DNA from: Ramlibacter montanisoli
Lineage (GTDB): Bacteria > Pseudomonadota > Gammaproteobacteria > Burkholderiales > Burkholderiaceae_C
Assembly: GCF_013087525.1 (NCBI RefSeq)
Contig: NZ_JABFCS010000001.1
Location: 1,488,001-1,552,000, forward strand
Reading direction: 5' to 3'
DNA: 64,000 nt
Below, piece after piece: positions 52,081 to 61,704 of the stretch; position 1 is the first letter of the stretch, and each line of letters starts with the position of its first letter. The position numbers and the translations under genes were made by a program. The notes beneath the pieces were generated by a model, which saw only the letters and a list, made by a program, of their open reading frames with translations, had not been told where the DNA came from and ran no database searches.

Positions 52081-52124
52081 GGCAAAGGAAAAGGGCCTGC
52101 CACCCTCGCGAGCGGCAGGCCCTT
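52081..52124 (-). terminator. Intrinsic terminator downstream of tRNA-Lys
   Basis: On the minus strand the stem AAGGGCCTGCC / GGCAGGCCCTT is followed by TTCCTTT, about 8 bases beyond the tRNA 3' end. The same hairpin could also end the rightward transcript from the TusA-like gene, but it has no T tract on that strand. Confidence 0.7.
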
Positions 52125-52131
52125 CAAGCCT

Positions 52132-52207
52132 TGGTAGGACGTACAAGATTCGAACTTGTGACCAACGGATTAAAAGTCCGCTGCTCTACCAACTGAGCTA
52201 ACGTCCC
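52132..52207 (-). tRNA. tRNA-Lys (anticodon UUU)
   Basis: 76 bases with the CCA encoded at the 3' end (52132-52134). The acceptor stem is GGGACGT paired with ACGTCCT, including one G-T pair at the end. The anticodon loop is CTTTTAA in GGACTTTTAATCC; the D loop contains AGCTCAGTTGGTAGAGC, and the T arm contains GTTCGAATC. No intron. Confidence 0.98.
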
Positions 52208-52247
52208 AACCGGTTTGCCCCTGCTTTCGCAGCAGCAAAGCCCGCGA

Positions 52248-53036
52248 TTATATCGTGGTTTGGACGGCTTTCCGGGACGCGATGCGATCGAGCACCCAGC
52301 CGGCCGCGCACTGGCCGAAGGTGGCCGTGACGCTGACCACCGATCCGTAGCCGTGGCAGTTCAGGGAGCCGTCGCCCTCGATGGCGCAGGAGGGGTCCGG
52401 CGGCGCGACCGCTTCCCGGCTGAAGATGCAGGCGATGCCGATGCGCTTGCCCTCCTTCGGCGCGCCGTGGAACTTGCGCAGCCGGTAGCGCAGTTGCGCC
52501 AGCAGCGGGTCGTGCGTGGTGTGCGCGAGGTCGTCGATGTCGACCTGGTGGGCCAGCCGCTTGCCGCCGGCGGCGCCGCAGGCAATGAACAGCGCCTTGC
52601 GCTCGCGCGCCCAGACCGCCATCGCCGTCTTGGCCTTGAGCTGGTCGCAGGCGTCGATCACGGCGTCCACGCCCGCCGGCAGCAGCATCGGCCAGTTGTC
52701 CGGCTCGACGAACTCCTCCACGGCGTGCACCGTGCAGCGGGGATGGATCTGCGCGATGCGCTCGCGCATCGCCAGCACCTTGGCCTGCCCGATCGTGCTT
52801 TCCAGCGCGTGGACCTGGCGGTTGATGTTGGATTCGGCGACGTGGTCCAGGTCGATCAGCGTGAGCGCGCCGACGCCGCTGCGCGCCAGCGCCTCCGCGG
52901 CCCAGGAGCCGACCCCGCCGATGCCGACGACGGCGACGTGCGCGCCGCGGATCGCCGCGGCGCCGGCCATGCCGTACAGGCGTTCCAGCCCGCCGAAGCG
53001 CCGCTGCAGGTCGGCGGCCTCGTCCAGGTGCGTCAT
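52248..53036 (-). CDS. tcdA: tRNA threonylcarbamoyladenosine dehydratase TcdA (CsdL/YgdL)
   Basis: 262 residues. It converts t6A37 in ANN-decoding tRNAs to the cyclic ct6A form using ATP. It is an E1-like (ThiF/MoeB-type) enzyme: AVVGIGGVGSWAAEALARSG is the ATP loop, LTLIDLDHVAESNINRQ the following acidic loop, and CDQLKAKTAMAVWARE a family helix. The C-terminal part has SREAVAPPDPSC. The gene's promoter would lie in the cpoB region or it shares the tolB-pal-cpoB transcript (22-base gap). Its substrate list includes tRNA-Lys, whose gene is the next one, though this is coincidence in all likelihood. Confidence 0.94.
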   Translation of the reverse strand: MTHLDEAADLQRRFGGLERLYGMAGAAAIRGAHVAVVGIGGVGSWAAEALARSGVGALTLIDLDHVAESNINRQVHALESTIGQAKVLAMRERIAQIHPRCTVHAVEEFVEPDNWPMLLPAGVDAVIDACDQLKAKTAMAVWARERKALFIACGAAGGKRLAHQVDIDDLAHTTHDPLLAQLRYRLRKFHGAPKEGKRIGIACIFSREAVAPPDPSCAIEGDGSLNCHGYGSVVSVTATFGQCAAGWVLDRIASRKAVQTTI

Positions 53037-53058
53037 GCGCGGCGCACGGCGGGGGCGA

Positions 53059-53832
53059 TCAGCGCAGGCGCGCCAGCCGCTCGCGCGCGGCGCTGGCCGC
53101 TTCCGACTGCGGGTAGGCCTTCACCAGGTCGTCCAGCGTGCGGCGCGCGCTGGCGTTGTCCTTCAGCTCGATCTGGCAGTTGGCGATGGACAGCACGGCC
53201 TCGGGCGCGCGCGGATGGTCCGGCGCCTGCTGCAGCAGCGCGCGGAAGTTCGCGATGGCGCCGCGGTAGTCGCGGTTGGCGTACTGCGCATTGCCCAGCC
53301 AGAACAGCGCCGTCGGCCGGTAGCCGCTGGTGGGGTGCTTGCGCAGGAACTCGGCGAAGGCGCCTTGCGCCGCCACGAAATCGCCCTTGCGGAAGGCGGC
53401 CAGCGCCGCCTCGAAGTCGCGCTGCTCCGCCGGATCGACGCTGAACTCGCGGCCGTCCACGTTCACCTGCACCGGCTCGAACTTGCGCAGGCGTTCTTCC
53501 ACGCCCTGGGCGATGTCGCGCTGGCGCTTCTGCACGTCGGCGACGTCGCGCGCGAGCTGTTCGTCGGTGCCGCGCAGGCGCGCGAGCTCCGCGCGCAGCG
53601 CTTCGATCTGGTTCTGCAGCTCCAGCAGGCTGCGCCGCAGGCCCGCGTTCTCCTCGTTGGAGCGGCGCAGTTCCTCGGTGAGGCCCTGGCGTTGCTGCTC
53701 CACGCGCTGTCGCAGCTCCAGGATGGCGCGGCGCGCCTCGTCGTCCTCGAACAGGGCCGCCTGCGCGGAGCCAGCGAAGAGCGAGGCGGCGGCCAGCGCC
53801 GCGGCGAGCGCGGAACGTTTGATGCTTTTCAT
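53059..53832 (-). CDS. cpoB: Cell division coordinator CpoB (YbgF)
   Basis: 257 residues with a signal peptide (MKSIKRSALAAALAAASLFAGSAQA, cleaved near SAQA), then a trimeric coiled coil (LELRQRVEQQRQGL to LARDVADVQKRQRD) and a C-terminal TPR domain starting near DFEAALAAFRKGDF. CpoB coordinates PBP1B activity with the Tol-Pal system at the septum. The domain order is that of YbgF. Its start overlaps the pal stop by four bases. Confidence 0.95.
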   Translation of the reverse strand: MKSIKRSALAAALAAASLFAGSAQAALFEDDEARRAILELRQRVEQQRQGLTEELRRSNEENAGLRRSLLELQNQIEALRAELARLRGTDEQLARDVADVQKRQRDIAQGVEERLRKFEPVQVNVDGREFSVDPAEQRDFEAALAAFRKGDFVAAQGAFAEFLRKHPTSGYRPTALFWLGNAQYANRDYRGAIANFRALLQQAPDHPRAPEAVLSIANCQIELKDNASARRTLDDLVKAYPQSEAASAARERLARLR

Positions 53833-54362
53833 CGGTAGGCGATCTCCGCGCGGCGGTTGCGCGACCAGGCGGATTCGTCGCCGCCGGCCGTGGCGGGCTT
53901 CTCCTCGCCGAAGCTCACCGCCTCGACCTGCGCATCGCGCACGCCCAGCAGTTCGAGCGCGCGGCGCACGGCTTCCGAGCGGCGCTGGCCGAGCGCGAGG
54001 TTGTACTCGCGGCCGCCGCGTTCGTCGGTGTGGCCCTCGACCACGATGTGCCGCGTGCCGTTGGCCTTCAGGAAGCGCGCGTGCGCCTCCAGCAGGGACT
54101 GGAACTCGGGCTTGATCACGTAGCTGTCGTAGTCGAAGTACACGACGCGGGCGACGTTGGTGGGGCCGGCCTGGGTGCCGGTGGCGCGGTCGGCCTGCAC
54201 CTGCTGCACCTGGCTCTGTCCCCCGGGGCCGCCCGGGCCGCTGCCCGGCGTGCCGGACTGGCCGGTGCGGTCTTCCACCGGGACGTCGTCGAGCTTCACG
54301 CCGCTGGCGCAACCCGCCAGCGCGGCAGCGAATGCGACAGCCAGAAACAGACGATGCTTCAT
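53829..54362 (-). CDS. pal: Peptidoglycan-associated lipoprotein Pal
   Basis: 177 residues. The lipoprotein signal is MKHRLFLAVAFAAALAGC, lipobox LAGC with Cys18, followed by a low-complexity Gly/Gln linker (SGPGGPGGQSQVQQVQ). The OmpA-like domain has VVYFDYDSYVIKPEF, VEGHTDERGGREYNLALGQR, and SFGEEKPA. It tethers the outer membrane to peptidoglycan. A GGAG ribosome site lies about 10 bases before the ATG. Its neighbours are tolB and cpoB. Confidence 0.97.
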   Translation of the reverse strand: MKHRLFLAVAFAAALAGCASGVKLDDVPVEDRTGQSGTPGSGPGGPGGQSQVQQVQADRATGTQAGPTNVARVVYFDYDSYVIKPEFQSLLEAHARFLKANGTRHIVVEGHTDERGGREYNLALGQRRSEAVRRALELLGVRDAQVEAVSFGEEKPATAGGDESAWSRNRRAEIAYR

Positions 54363-54382
54363 TCTTCGGATCTCCAGAAAAT

Positions 54383-55664
54383 TCATCTTTGAAATGGGCC
54401 CCAGTCGGGCTCGCGGATGTCGCCGCCCCTGCCGGGCAGGCGTGCCTTGATCTTGCCGTCGAGGGTGGTGGTCATCAGTGCCTCTGCGCCCCCTGGCGGG
54501 TCGCGTAGATGATGAGGCGCCCGTTCGGCGCAAAGCTCGGGCTCTCGTCGGCCGTGGTGTCGGTGACCGACTGGACATTGCCCGTGGCGAACTCCATCAC
54601 CTGCAGCTTGAAGGCACCGCTGATGCGGGAAATGTAGGCCAGCCACTTCCCATCGGGACTGAGCGCCGGCGAAATGTTGTAAGTCCCTGTAAAGGTGACG
54701 CGCTGCGGCTCGCCACCGGTGGAGGCCATGCGGTAGATCTGCGGCGCGCCGCCCCGGTCGCTGACGAAGTAGATGCTGCGGCCATCGGACGAGTACAGGG
54801 GCTCGGTGTCGATGCTGCCCGATTGCGTGAGGCGGCGCGGCTCGCCGCCGGTGGACGCGATCGTGTAGAGCTGCGAGCCGCCGTCGCGCGTGAGCGTGAC
54901 GGCCAGCGTGCGGCCGTCCGGTGCCCACGCCGGCGCGCTGTTGGAGCCGCGGAAGTTGGCGATCAGCCGGCGGCCGCCCGTGGCCACGTCGTGCACGTAC
55001 ACGACCGGCTTGCGCGATTCGAAGGACACGTAGGCCAGTTGGCGGCCGTTGGCCGACCACGCCGGCGAGATGATCGGCTCGGCACTGGCCAGCGCGGACT
55101 GCGCGTTCTCGCCGTCCGAATCGGCCACCCACAGGTTGAAGCGGGTGCCGGCCTTGGTCACGTAGGCGATGCGCGTGGAGAACACGCCTTTCTCGCCGGT
55201 GAGCTTCTCGTAGATCATGTCGGCGATGCGGTGGGCGGCCAGCCGCAGGTCGGCCGCCACCACCACGAAGCCGTCGGCCGCCAGGCTCTGCCCGCGCACC
55301 ACATCCCACAGCCGGAAGCGGACGTCGAAGCGGCCGTCGGCCAGGCGCGTGACGCTGCCCACCGCGAGCGAATCGGCGGTCTTCTGGCGCCAGGGGCTCA
55401 GGTCGGGCCGGCTGGTCTCGTCCAGCGCGCCGGCTCCCGCGGGATCGATGCCGCGGAACTGGCCGCTGCGTTCCAGGTCGGCCTGCACGATAGAGGCGAT
55501 CTTCTGCGGCGCCTCCCTTCGCCGCGGAACGGCACCACGGCGATCGGCAGCTGCGTCAGGCCGACGCCGGTGACTTCGACGCGGAATTGCGCCAGCGCGG
55601 ATGCGAAGGGCGCGAGGGCCAGTCCCGCGGCGCAGGCGCGGCGGGCAAGCGATATTTTGGTCAT
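54383..55664 (-). CDS. tolB: Tol-Pal system protein TolB; two missing bases
   Basis: Corrected length about 427 residues. TolB is the periplasmic beta-propeller that links Pal to the inner-membrane Tol proteins. A signal peptide ends near SALAQ, the N-terminal domain follows (LPIAVVPFRGEG), and then five to six propeller blades with repeats such as SPAWSANGRQLAYVSFE, APAWAPDGRTLAVTL and SPALSPDGKWLAYIS. One base missing in the GGG run (plus strand 55516-55518) restores GEGEAPQKIASIVQADLE, and one in the run at about 54487-54491 (five present, six needed) restores RQGGAEALMTTTLDG. It is the first gene of the leftward tolB-pal-cpoB operon. tolQ, tolR and tolA are not in the window. Confidence 0.96.
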
Positions 55665-55757
55665 GGGCAGCAGCCTATCTCCTTTCGACGGTCGGGCGAA
55701 CAGGGGATGGAACGGAGGGAGCGGAAGGGCGATGCACGGATCATGGAAAATCACCGG

Positions 55758-56563
55758 ATGTCCCGGCCCACACTCTCCGTCGTCATCGCCGCCCGCAACG
55801 AAGCGCACCAGATTGCCGAATGCGTCCGCAGCGTCTCCTTCGCCGACGAAGTGATCGTACTTGATTCATCCAGCACGGACGCCACGGAGGCCGTCGCGCG
55901 CGAGGCCGGTGCGAAAGTGCATGTAACGGACTGGCCGGGCTATGGAAGGCAGCAGCAGCGCGGCATCGGCCTCGCCACTTCGGACTGGGTGATGTCCCTG
56001 GACGCCGACGAACGCGTGAGCGAGGAGCTGGCGCGCGAGGTCCGCGCGGCGATCGAGAACCCGGTGGCCGACGGCTACCGCCTCCCCGGTATTCGAGCTT
56101 CTGCGGCCAATTCATCGACCACTGCGGATGGCGCCCGGACTACACCTTGCGGCTGGTGCGGCGCGAGCGCGCCGGCTTCACCGACCACTTCCTGCATGCG
56201 CACATGACGGTGGACGGAACGCGGGCGGACCTGCGCTCCCCCATCATCCATTTCAGTTACAGGGACCTGGACGACGTGCTGGAAAAGTTGACGCGCTATT
56301 CACGCGGCGCGGCGATCGATGCCAACACCAACGGCCAGCGTTCCTCGCTGGCGCGCGCGCTGGCCAGCGGCTTCTGGTCCTTCGTGAAGACCTATTTCCT
56401 GCGCCAGGGCTTCCGCGACGGCCGCATGGGCCTGGTGCTGGCGATCTACAACGCCCAGACCAGCTACTACAAGTACCTGCGGCTGTGGCTGATGCAGCAG
56501 CCGGTGGTGCAGGCAGCGCCCTCGGGCGCTCAACCCCACTCGATGGCACCGCCGCGGCAGTAG
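55758..56563 (+). CDS. Family-2 glycosyltransferase, WaaE/KdtX-like (LPS core); one missing C at 56084-56087
   Basis: Corrected length about 268 residues. A GT-A fold transferase with LSVVIAARNEAHQIAECVRS, VIVLDSSSTDATEAVARE and VMSLDADERVSEELAREV (the DxD). It resembles LPS core beta-1,4-glucosyltransferases of the WaaE/KdtX group. The extra C restores LPRYSSFCGQFIDHCGW. The C-terminal half has FGFVKTYFLRQGF-like features (here SGFWSFVKTYFLRQGFRDG). It starts at the ATG at 55758; one at 55744 is also possible. It overlaps the convergent GT2 gene by 34 bases. Confidence 0.88.
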
Positions 56564-57354
56564 CCGCGCATGGTCATGCCGTAGCGCGCCAGTTCCTCGG
56601 CCTTCCATTCCTTCTGCTGGCGCAAGAGCTTCGCCTTGTCCAGCTTGCGGCGCAGCCAGGACTTGTGCAGCAGGCGGTAGTTGTAGCGGTAGCCCAGGTT
56701 GTCCTTCTGGCGCAGGCCGCGCTCCTGCTTCATCGCCGTCTGCGTGATCGAGCCGTAGTGGTGCAGCCACGATGCGCCCGTCGTGCCGCCCGCCACGCCG
56801 GCCTTCGCCATCTCGTGGAAGAACATGGTGTCCTCGTACCCAAGCAGCTTGGGGATCGGCTGGAAATAGCCCACGTCCATCCACACCGAGTGGTGCACGG
56901 CGAGGCACACCGCATGGCACCAGCCGTGCCGCAGCGCGTCGCGCATGCGGGTGCCGGCGTCGGGCGCGAAGGCCTCGAAGTCGTAGCCCAGCTCGCCCTC
57001 CACCAGCGAGGGCGAGATCACCCGCAGGCCGCTGCGCTGGGCCGCGCCGATCAGGTTCTCCACCCAGCCGGGGCTGACCAGCACGTCGTTGTTCATCACG
57101 ATCGTCCAGTCCGCCTGCAGCGCCAGCGCGCCCTGGTTCCAGGCGACGCCGCAGCCCATGTTGTCGCGGTTCCAGATGCGTCCGCCGAGAGGAACGGTGG
57201 CGAGGTAGTCGCGCGTGTCGTCGGGCGAGCCGTTGTCCACCACCACGACGCGATCGAGCGGCGTGCCGTGGCGCACCATGCTGGCTATGCACTGGCGGGT
57301 GTAGTCGACCTGGCCATAGCAGGCGAAGGTGATGGCGTAGCTACTCTTGTCCAT
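56530..57354 (-). CDS. Family-2 glycosyltransferase
   Basis: 274 residues. GT-A features are ITFACYGQVDYTRQCIASMV, VVVVDNGSPDDTRDYL, GVAWNQGALALQADWTIVMN, and NNDVLV for the DxD-like site. The rest has WMDVGYFQPIPKLLGYEDT, typical of rhamnosyl- or other LPS/O-antigen transferases. The donor and acceptor sugars are unknown. It is translated in overlap (14 bases) with the O-antigen-ligase-like gene upstream on the same strand. Confidence 0.87.
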   Translation of the reverse strand: MDKSSYAITFACYGQVDYTRQCIASMVRHGTPLDRVVVVDNGSPDDTRDYLATVPLGGRIWNRDNMGCGVAWNQGALALQADWTIVMNNDVLVSPGWVENLIGAAQRSGLRVISPSLVEGELGYDFEAFAPDAGTRMRDALRHGWCHAVCLAVHHSVWMDVGYFQPIPKLLGYEDTMFFHEMAKAGVAGGTTGASWLHHYGSITQTAMKQERGLRQKDNLGYRYNYRLLHKSWLRRKLDKAKLLRQQKEWKAEELARYGMTMRGYCRGGAIEWG

Positions 57355-58648
57355 GGCGGTTCAGGAGGGCGCCGCAGAAGACCGCGGCCATCACGGCGTA
57401 GAAGCTCGCCATGAACTTCAGGTCCACGACCTCGGTGCTGAGGCTGCTGACCAGGAGGCAGGTGAAGAAGGCGACGCCCATCGCCGCGTCGGTGCTCTCG
57501 CGGCTGCCCTGCTGCCGGATCCCGCGCACGCAGATCGCCAGCGGCACCAGCATCAGCAGCGCGGCCGACACGAGGCCGCCCACGCCGCTGCGCACGGCGC
57601 TGCTCACGACCTGATTGTGAAAGGCCGAGGTGAAGCCGCTTTCCACCGCGAACGGCGATGCATAGGGAAAGTCGGCCAGCGTCGCCGGCGCGACGTGCGC
57701 CGTGTCGCCGACGCCCGCCCAGGGGTGTTGCGCGAACAGGTCGGCGGCCATCCGCAGGTAGGTGATGCGCAGGCCGACCGAGGTCTCGGGCGCGACGCCC
57801 TGCCAGGGGTAGCTGAGGACTTCGCGGACGGTGATGTCCACGCGGTCCGCGATCACCGGCACCAGCAGGTAGGCCGACACGGGCGCGAGCACGGCCAGGC
57901 CGATCACGGTGGCGGTCTGCCACTTGCCTCGCCCACCCCAGTGGTGCAGGAGCCAGGCCGTGACCAGCAGCGGGACGGCCGCCCAGCCCGTGCGCGAAAA
58001 GGTCAGCAGCGACAGGTAGGCGCCCAGGAAGAAGGCCGCCACCCGCAGCACGATGCCCCAGCGGTCGCCTTCCCGCCAGTCGCGCGGCGTGATCGAGACC
58101 AGGCACATCAGGCCGAAGGCCAGCGTGAGGTAGCAGAACACCAGGGGATCGACCGCGTGCGTGGTGACCCGCCGCGCCGGCCAGCGCGGGTCCTGGCCGA
58201 TGAAGTGCAGGTAGGCCAGCGCCAGCACCAAGGCCACGGGCAGCGCCCACCGCAGCACGCGGCCGACCGGCATGGGCCAGCGCAGCGCGAACAGGAACAC
58301 CGGGACGGCCAGCAGGAAGCGGCCCGGCGCCTCGAACTGCGGCGGATAGAGGTCGCCGCGCAGCACGGCGGCCACCGTCGTCGCGACGATCGGGCTCACC
58401 AGCGTCACCAGCACCAGTGCGGCCCACCGGCGTTCCGCGCGGTCCAGGCGCAGCGGCGGCAACTTCCCGGACAGCAGCAGCGCCGCCGACCCCAGGACGC
58501 CGACGAAGAGGACGGCGTTGGTCCAGCGGGGAACGGTCAGCACCAGCAGCGGCGCCAGGCAAAGGAGCAAACCCAGCCAGGAGGCCAGGCGCGCGATCGA
58601 TGGTGTCATGGCAGGGCCGCGCACTGCCGTCTCGGCGCCCACGCTCAT
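57341..58648 (-). CDS. O-antigen ligase/polymerase-like membrane protein
   Basis: 435 residues, ten or more hydrophobic segments, and a large periplasmic loop with LRITYLRMAADLFAQHPWAG (the conserved G..HPWxG signature of WaaL and related Wzy_C proteins). Such proteins join O-antigen to lipid A-core in the periplasm. AFHNQVVSSAVRSG gives another conserved His (in the HN..L motif). The start at 58648 is taken; M14 is an alternative. It is divergent from the exporter gene. Confidence 0.85.
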   Translation of the reverse strand: MSVGAETAVRGPAMTPSIARLASWLGLLLCLAPLLVLTVPRWTNAVLFVGVLGSAALLLSGKLPPLRLDRAERRWAALVLVTLVSPIVATTVAAVLRGDLYPPQFEAPGRFLLAVPVFLFALRWPMPVGRVLRWALPVALVLALAYLHFIGQDPRWPARRVTTHAVDPLVFCYLTLAFGLMCLVSITPRDWREGDRWGIVLRVAAFFLGAYLSLLTFSRTGWAAVPLLVTAWLLHHWGGRGKWQTATVIGLAVLAPVSAYLLVPVIADRVDITVREVLSYPWQGVAPETSVGLRITYLRMAADLFAQHPWAGVGDTAHVAPATLADFPYASPFAVESGFTSAFHNQVVSSAVRSGVGGLVSAALLMLVPLAICVRGIRQQGSRESTDAAMGVAFFTCLLVSSLSTEVVDLKFMASFYAVMAAVFCGALLNRHGQE

Positions 58649-58708
58649 CGCTGGCGGATCACGTTCGCCTGCGGCGGCCGGCCGCGCCAGTCATCGGAGG
58701 GTAAGGAC

Positions 58709-60542
58709 ATGGAATCTTGGATAATGCGGGCTCGCATGCAGTCCGCCCCGCCTATTGTGCCCGACGCGTCCGCGACCTCCGGCACGGCGCCCGCACCCGA
58801 TGCAGCGCCGGCGAGCCTGACCGATCGCCTCCGGCGCTTCCTCCCCTACATCAGCCACGTCCGGCGCTACTGGATCGTGGTGGTGGTCGCGACCGTCATC
58901 GGCGCCAGCACGGAGCCGGCGGCGCCCGCGCTGCTGCGGCCGCTGCTCGATCGCGGCTTCGGCGCCAGCGCCTTCAATCCCTGGCTGGTGCCCGCGGCGC
59001 TGCTGCTGCTGTTCGCGATCCGCGGCGGCGCCGGCTTCATCGCCGACATCGCGCTGGCCAAGATCGCCAACGAGGGCATGTTCATGCTGCGGCGCGCGCT
59101 GTTCCAGCGGCTGCTGGACGCGCGGCTGGACATGTTCCGCTCCGAATCGGCGAGTTCGCTGTCCAACAGCATCGTGCACGAGGTGCAGAACGCGATCACC
59201 GTGCTGGTGAACGCCCTGACCGGGCTGGTCAAGGACAGCCTGGCCCTGGTCGGCCTGCTGGTGTACCTGCTGTGGATCAACTGGCAGCTCACCCTGATCG
59301 TCGGCTTCCTCGGGCCCGCCGTCGCCTGGATCATGCGCACCGCGTCGCGCCGGCTGCACCGGCTGGCCAAGAGCAGCCAGGCCGCCACCATCGAGATCGC
59401 CTATTCGGTGGAAGAGAACGTGCTGGCCAACCGCATGGTGCGTCTGCACGGCGCCGGGCCGTCCCAGGCGAAGCGCTTCGAGGCCCTGAGCCTGGGCGCT
59501 GCGCCGGCTGGCCATGAAATCCTCGGTGGCGCAGGCGGCCATCACGCCCGTGATGCACATGCTGGCGGCCGCGGCGCTGTCGGTCGTGATCGTGATCGCG
59601 CTGTGGCAAACCGAACGCGGCATGACGGTGGGCACCTTCGCCTCCTTCGTGGCGGCGCTGCTGATGCTGATCGCGCCGGTCAAGCGGCTGTCGGAAGCCA
59701 CCGGCCCGATCACGCGCTCGCTCGCGGTGCTGGAACGCTCCTTCGACCTGGTGGAGCACACGCCCGCCGAACAGGGCGGCACGCACGACCCGGGGCGCGC
59801 CTCGGGCCGGATCGAGTTCCGGGACCTCAGCGTGCGCTACCCCGGCGCAAGCGCTGCGGCGCTGGAACACTTCACGCTGGACGTGGTCCCCGGCCAGACG
59901 ATCGCCCTGGTCGGGCCTTCGGGCTCGGGCAAGACGACGCTGGCCAACGTGCTGCCCCGCTTCGTGGAGCCGACCTCGGGCCTGGTGCGCCTGGACGGCC
60001 ACGAGCTGCGCGACTGGGACCTCGCGGCGCTGCGCCGCCAGTTCGCCATGGTGAGCCAGGAAGTCGTGATGTTCAACGACAGCCTGGCGGCCAACGTGGC
60101 GCTGGGCGCGGACATCGACCGCGCGCGCGTGCAGCGGGCCCTGGAGGCGGCCAACCTGGCCGACGTCGTCGCCGCCCTGCCCCAGGGCATGGACACCCGC
60201 GTGGGGCACAACGCCACGGCCCTGTCCGGCGGCCAGCGGCAGCGACTGGCCATCGCCCGCGCCCTGTACAAGGACGCGCCTGTGCTGATCCTCGACGAGG
60301 CGACCTCGGCGCTGGACAACGAGTCGGAGCGGCTGGTGCAGGAGGCGCTGCGCCGCCTGATGGCGGGCCGCACCAGCATCATCATCGCCCACCGGCTCTC
60401 CACGATCGAACACGCGGACCGCATCGCGGTCCTGGACCACGGCCGCCTGGCCGAATTCGGCTCGCCCGCCGAACTGCTGGCCCGCGGCGGCCTGTACGCG
60501 CGGCTGCATGCCCTGGGCGGAGGCGCGGGCCCGGAGCTGTGA
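58709..60542 (+). CDS. MsbA-like ABC lipid exporter (fused membrane and ATPase domains); one extra G at 59494-59496
   Basis: Corrected length about 610 residues. Six membrane helices in the N-terminal half (RRYWIVVVVATVIGASTEP onward), and a C-terminal ATPase with LVGPSGSGKTTLANVLPRF, LSGGQRQRLAIARALY, VLILDEATSALD, and IIIAHRLST. It is the fused exporter type of MsbA, which flips lipid A-core. One G is to be removed, which gives EALSLALRRLAMKSS. A GGAGG lies 8 bases before the ATG at 58709, which is favoured over ATGs at 58724 and 58736. It overlaps the next gene (ATGA). With the glycosyltransferases it forms the LPS assembly cluster. Confidence 0.9.
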
Positions 60543-61704
60543 TGCCGCCGCCCGTGCGCTCCGTGCTGGTCATCGTCACGCGCCAGATCGGCGACGTCCT
60601 GCTGACCACGCCCCTGGTGCGGCAGGCGCGCCGCACCTGGCCGGACGCGGCCATCGACGTCCTGGGATTCGAAGGCACGCTGGGCATGCTGCGCGGCAAC
60701 CCCGACGTGCGCGAGCTGATCGCCACGCCGGCGCGCCTGGGCGCCGGCGGCGCATGGCGGCTGGCACGGCGCCTGTGGCGGCGCTACGACCTGGCCCTCA
60801 TCGCGGAAGCCAGCGACCGCGCGCACCTGATGGGCGCGCTGGCCGCCGGGCGCCGCGCCGGCATCCTGCCCGCGCAGGGTTCCAGCAACTGGTGGAAGCG
60901 CCGCCTGCTGGAGCACGCGGTGACGGCGACCGGCGACCTCGGCGAGGTGCACGTGGTGGAGGAGAAGCTGCGCCTGCTGTCGCCCTGGCAGGATGCGGCG
61001 ACGGCCGCCCCCGCGCAGCTGGTCGCGCCGCCCTCCGAAGCCCTGCCCCCGAGCTGTCGGCGCGGCTCGCGCGCCGCTACGTGGTCGTGCACACGCCCTC
61101 CATGTGGCCGTACAAGGAATGGCCCGAGGAGCACTTCCGGTCCTTGCTCCGGCAGCTCGCCGGCGCGGGCCACCAGCTCGTGCTCACGCGCGGCCCGGGC
61201 GATGCCGACCGGCAACGCGTCGCGGCGATGGCGGACGCGGCGCCGGCGACGCAGCTGGTGGATGCGGGCGTGCTCGGCTTCGGCCAGCTGGCCGGCCTGC
61301 TGCGCGGGGCCGCGCTCTACATCGGGCCCGACACTTCGGTGTCGCACCTCGCGGCCGCCTGCGGCACGCGCGTGCTGGTGATCTTCGGGCCGACCAATCC
61401 GCAGCGCTGGGCGCCCTGGCCGGCCGGCACGCAGGAAGTGCGCTTCGTGCGCCGCGCGGAAATGCAGCAGGCCGGCAGCGTCACCTTGCTGCAGGCGAAC
61501 CTGGACTGCGTGCCCTGCGGCAAGGCCGGCTGCGAGGACCATCGCCTGAGCCCGACGCTCTGCCTGCCCGCCATCCGCCCGGAACGGGTCGCGGCGGAAG
61601 CGCTGCGGCTGCTGTCACTTGACGGCCGTGAACTCCCACAGCAGGTGGGTGACGTCGCCGCGCCGCGCGCGGTTCCAGCGCCGCAGGTCGTGCCGCCAGC
61701 CTGA
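60542..61704 (+). CDS. Family-9 glycosyltransferase (ADP-heptose:LPS heptosyltransferase type); one missing C at 61047-61051
   Basis: Corrected length about 387 residues. GT9 features are VIVTRQIGDVLLTTPLVRQA, the second-domain start YVVVHTPSMWPYKEWPEEHF, and GPDTSVSHLAAACGTRVLVIFGPTNPQ. It resembles WaaF/WaaC-type heptosyltransferases of the LPS inner core. One missing C is between ALPP and ELSARLARR. The last ~30 residues (after LLSLDG) overlap the convergent methyltransferase gene by 90 bases. A stop in another frame at 61620-61622 would fit the end of the gene better if a further indel lies near the end. Confidence 0.85.
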
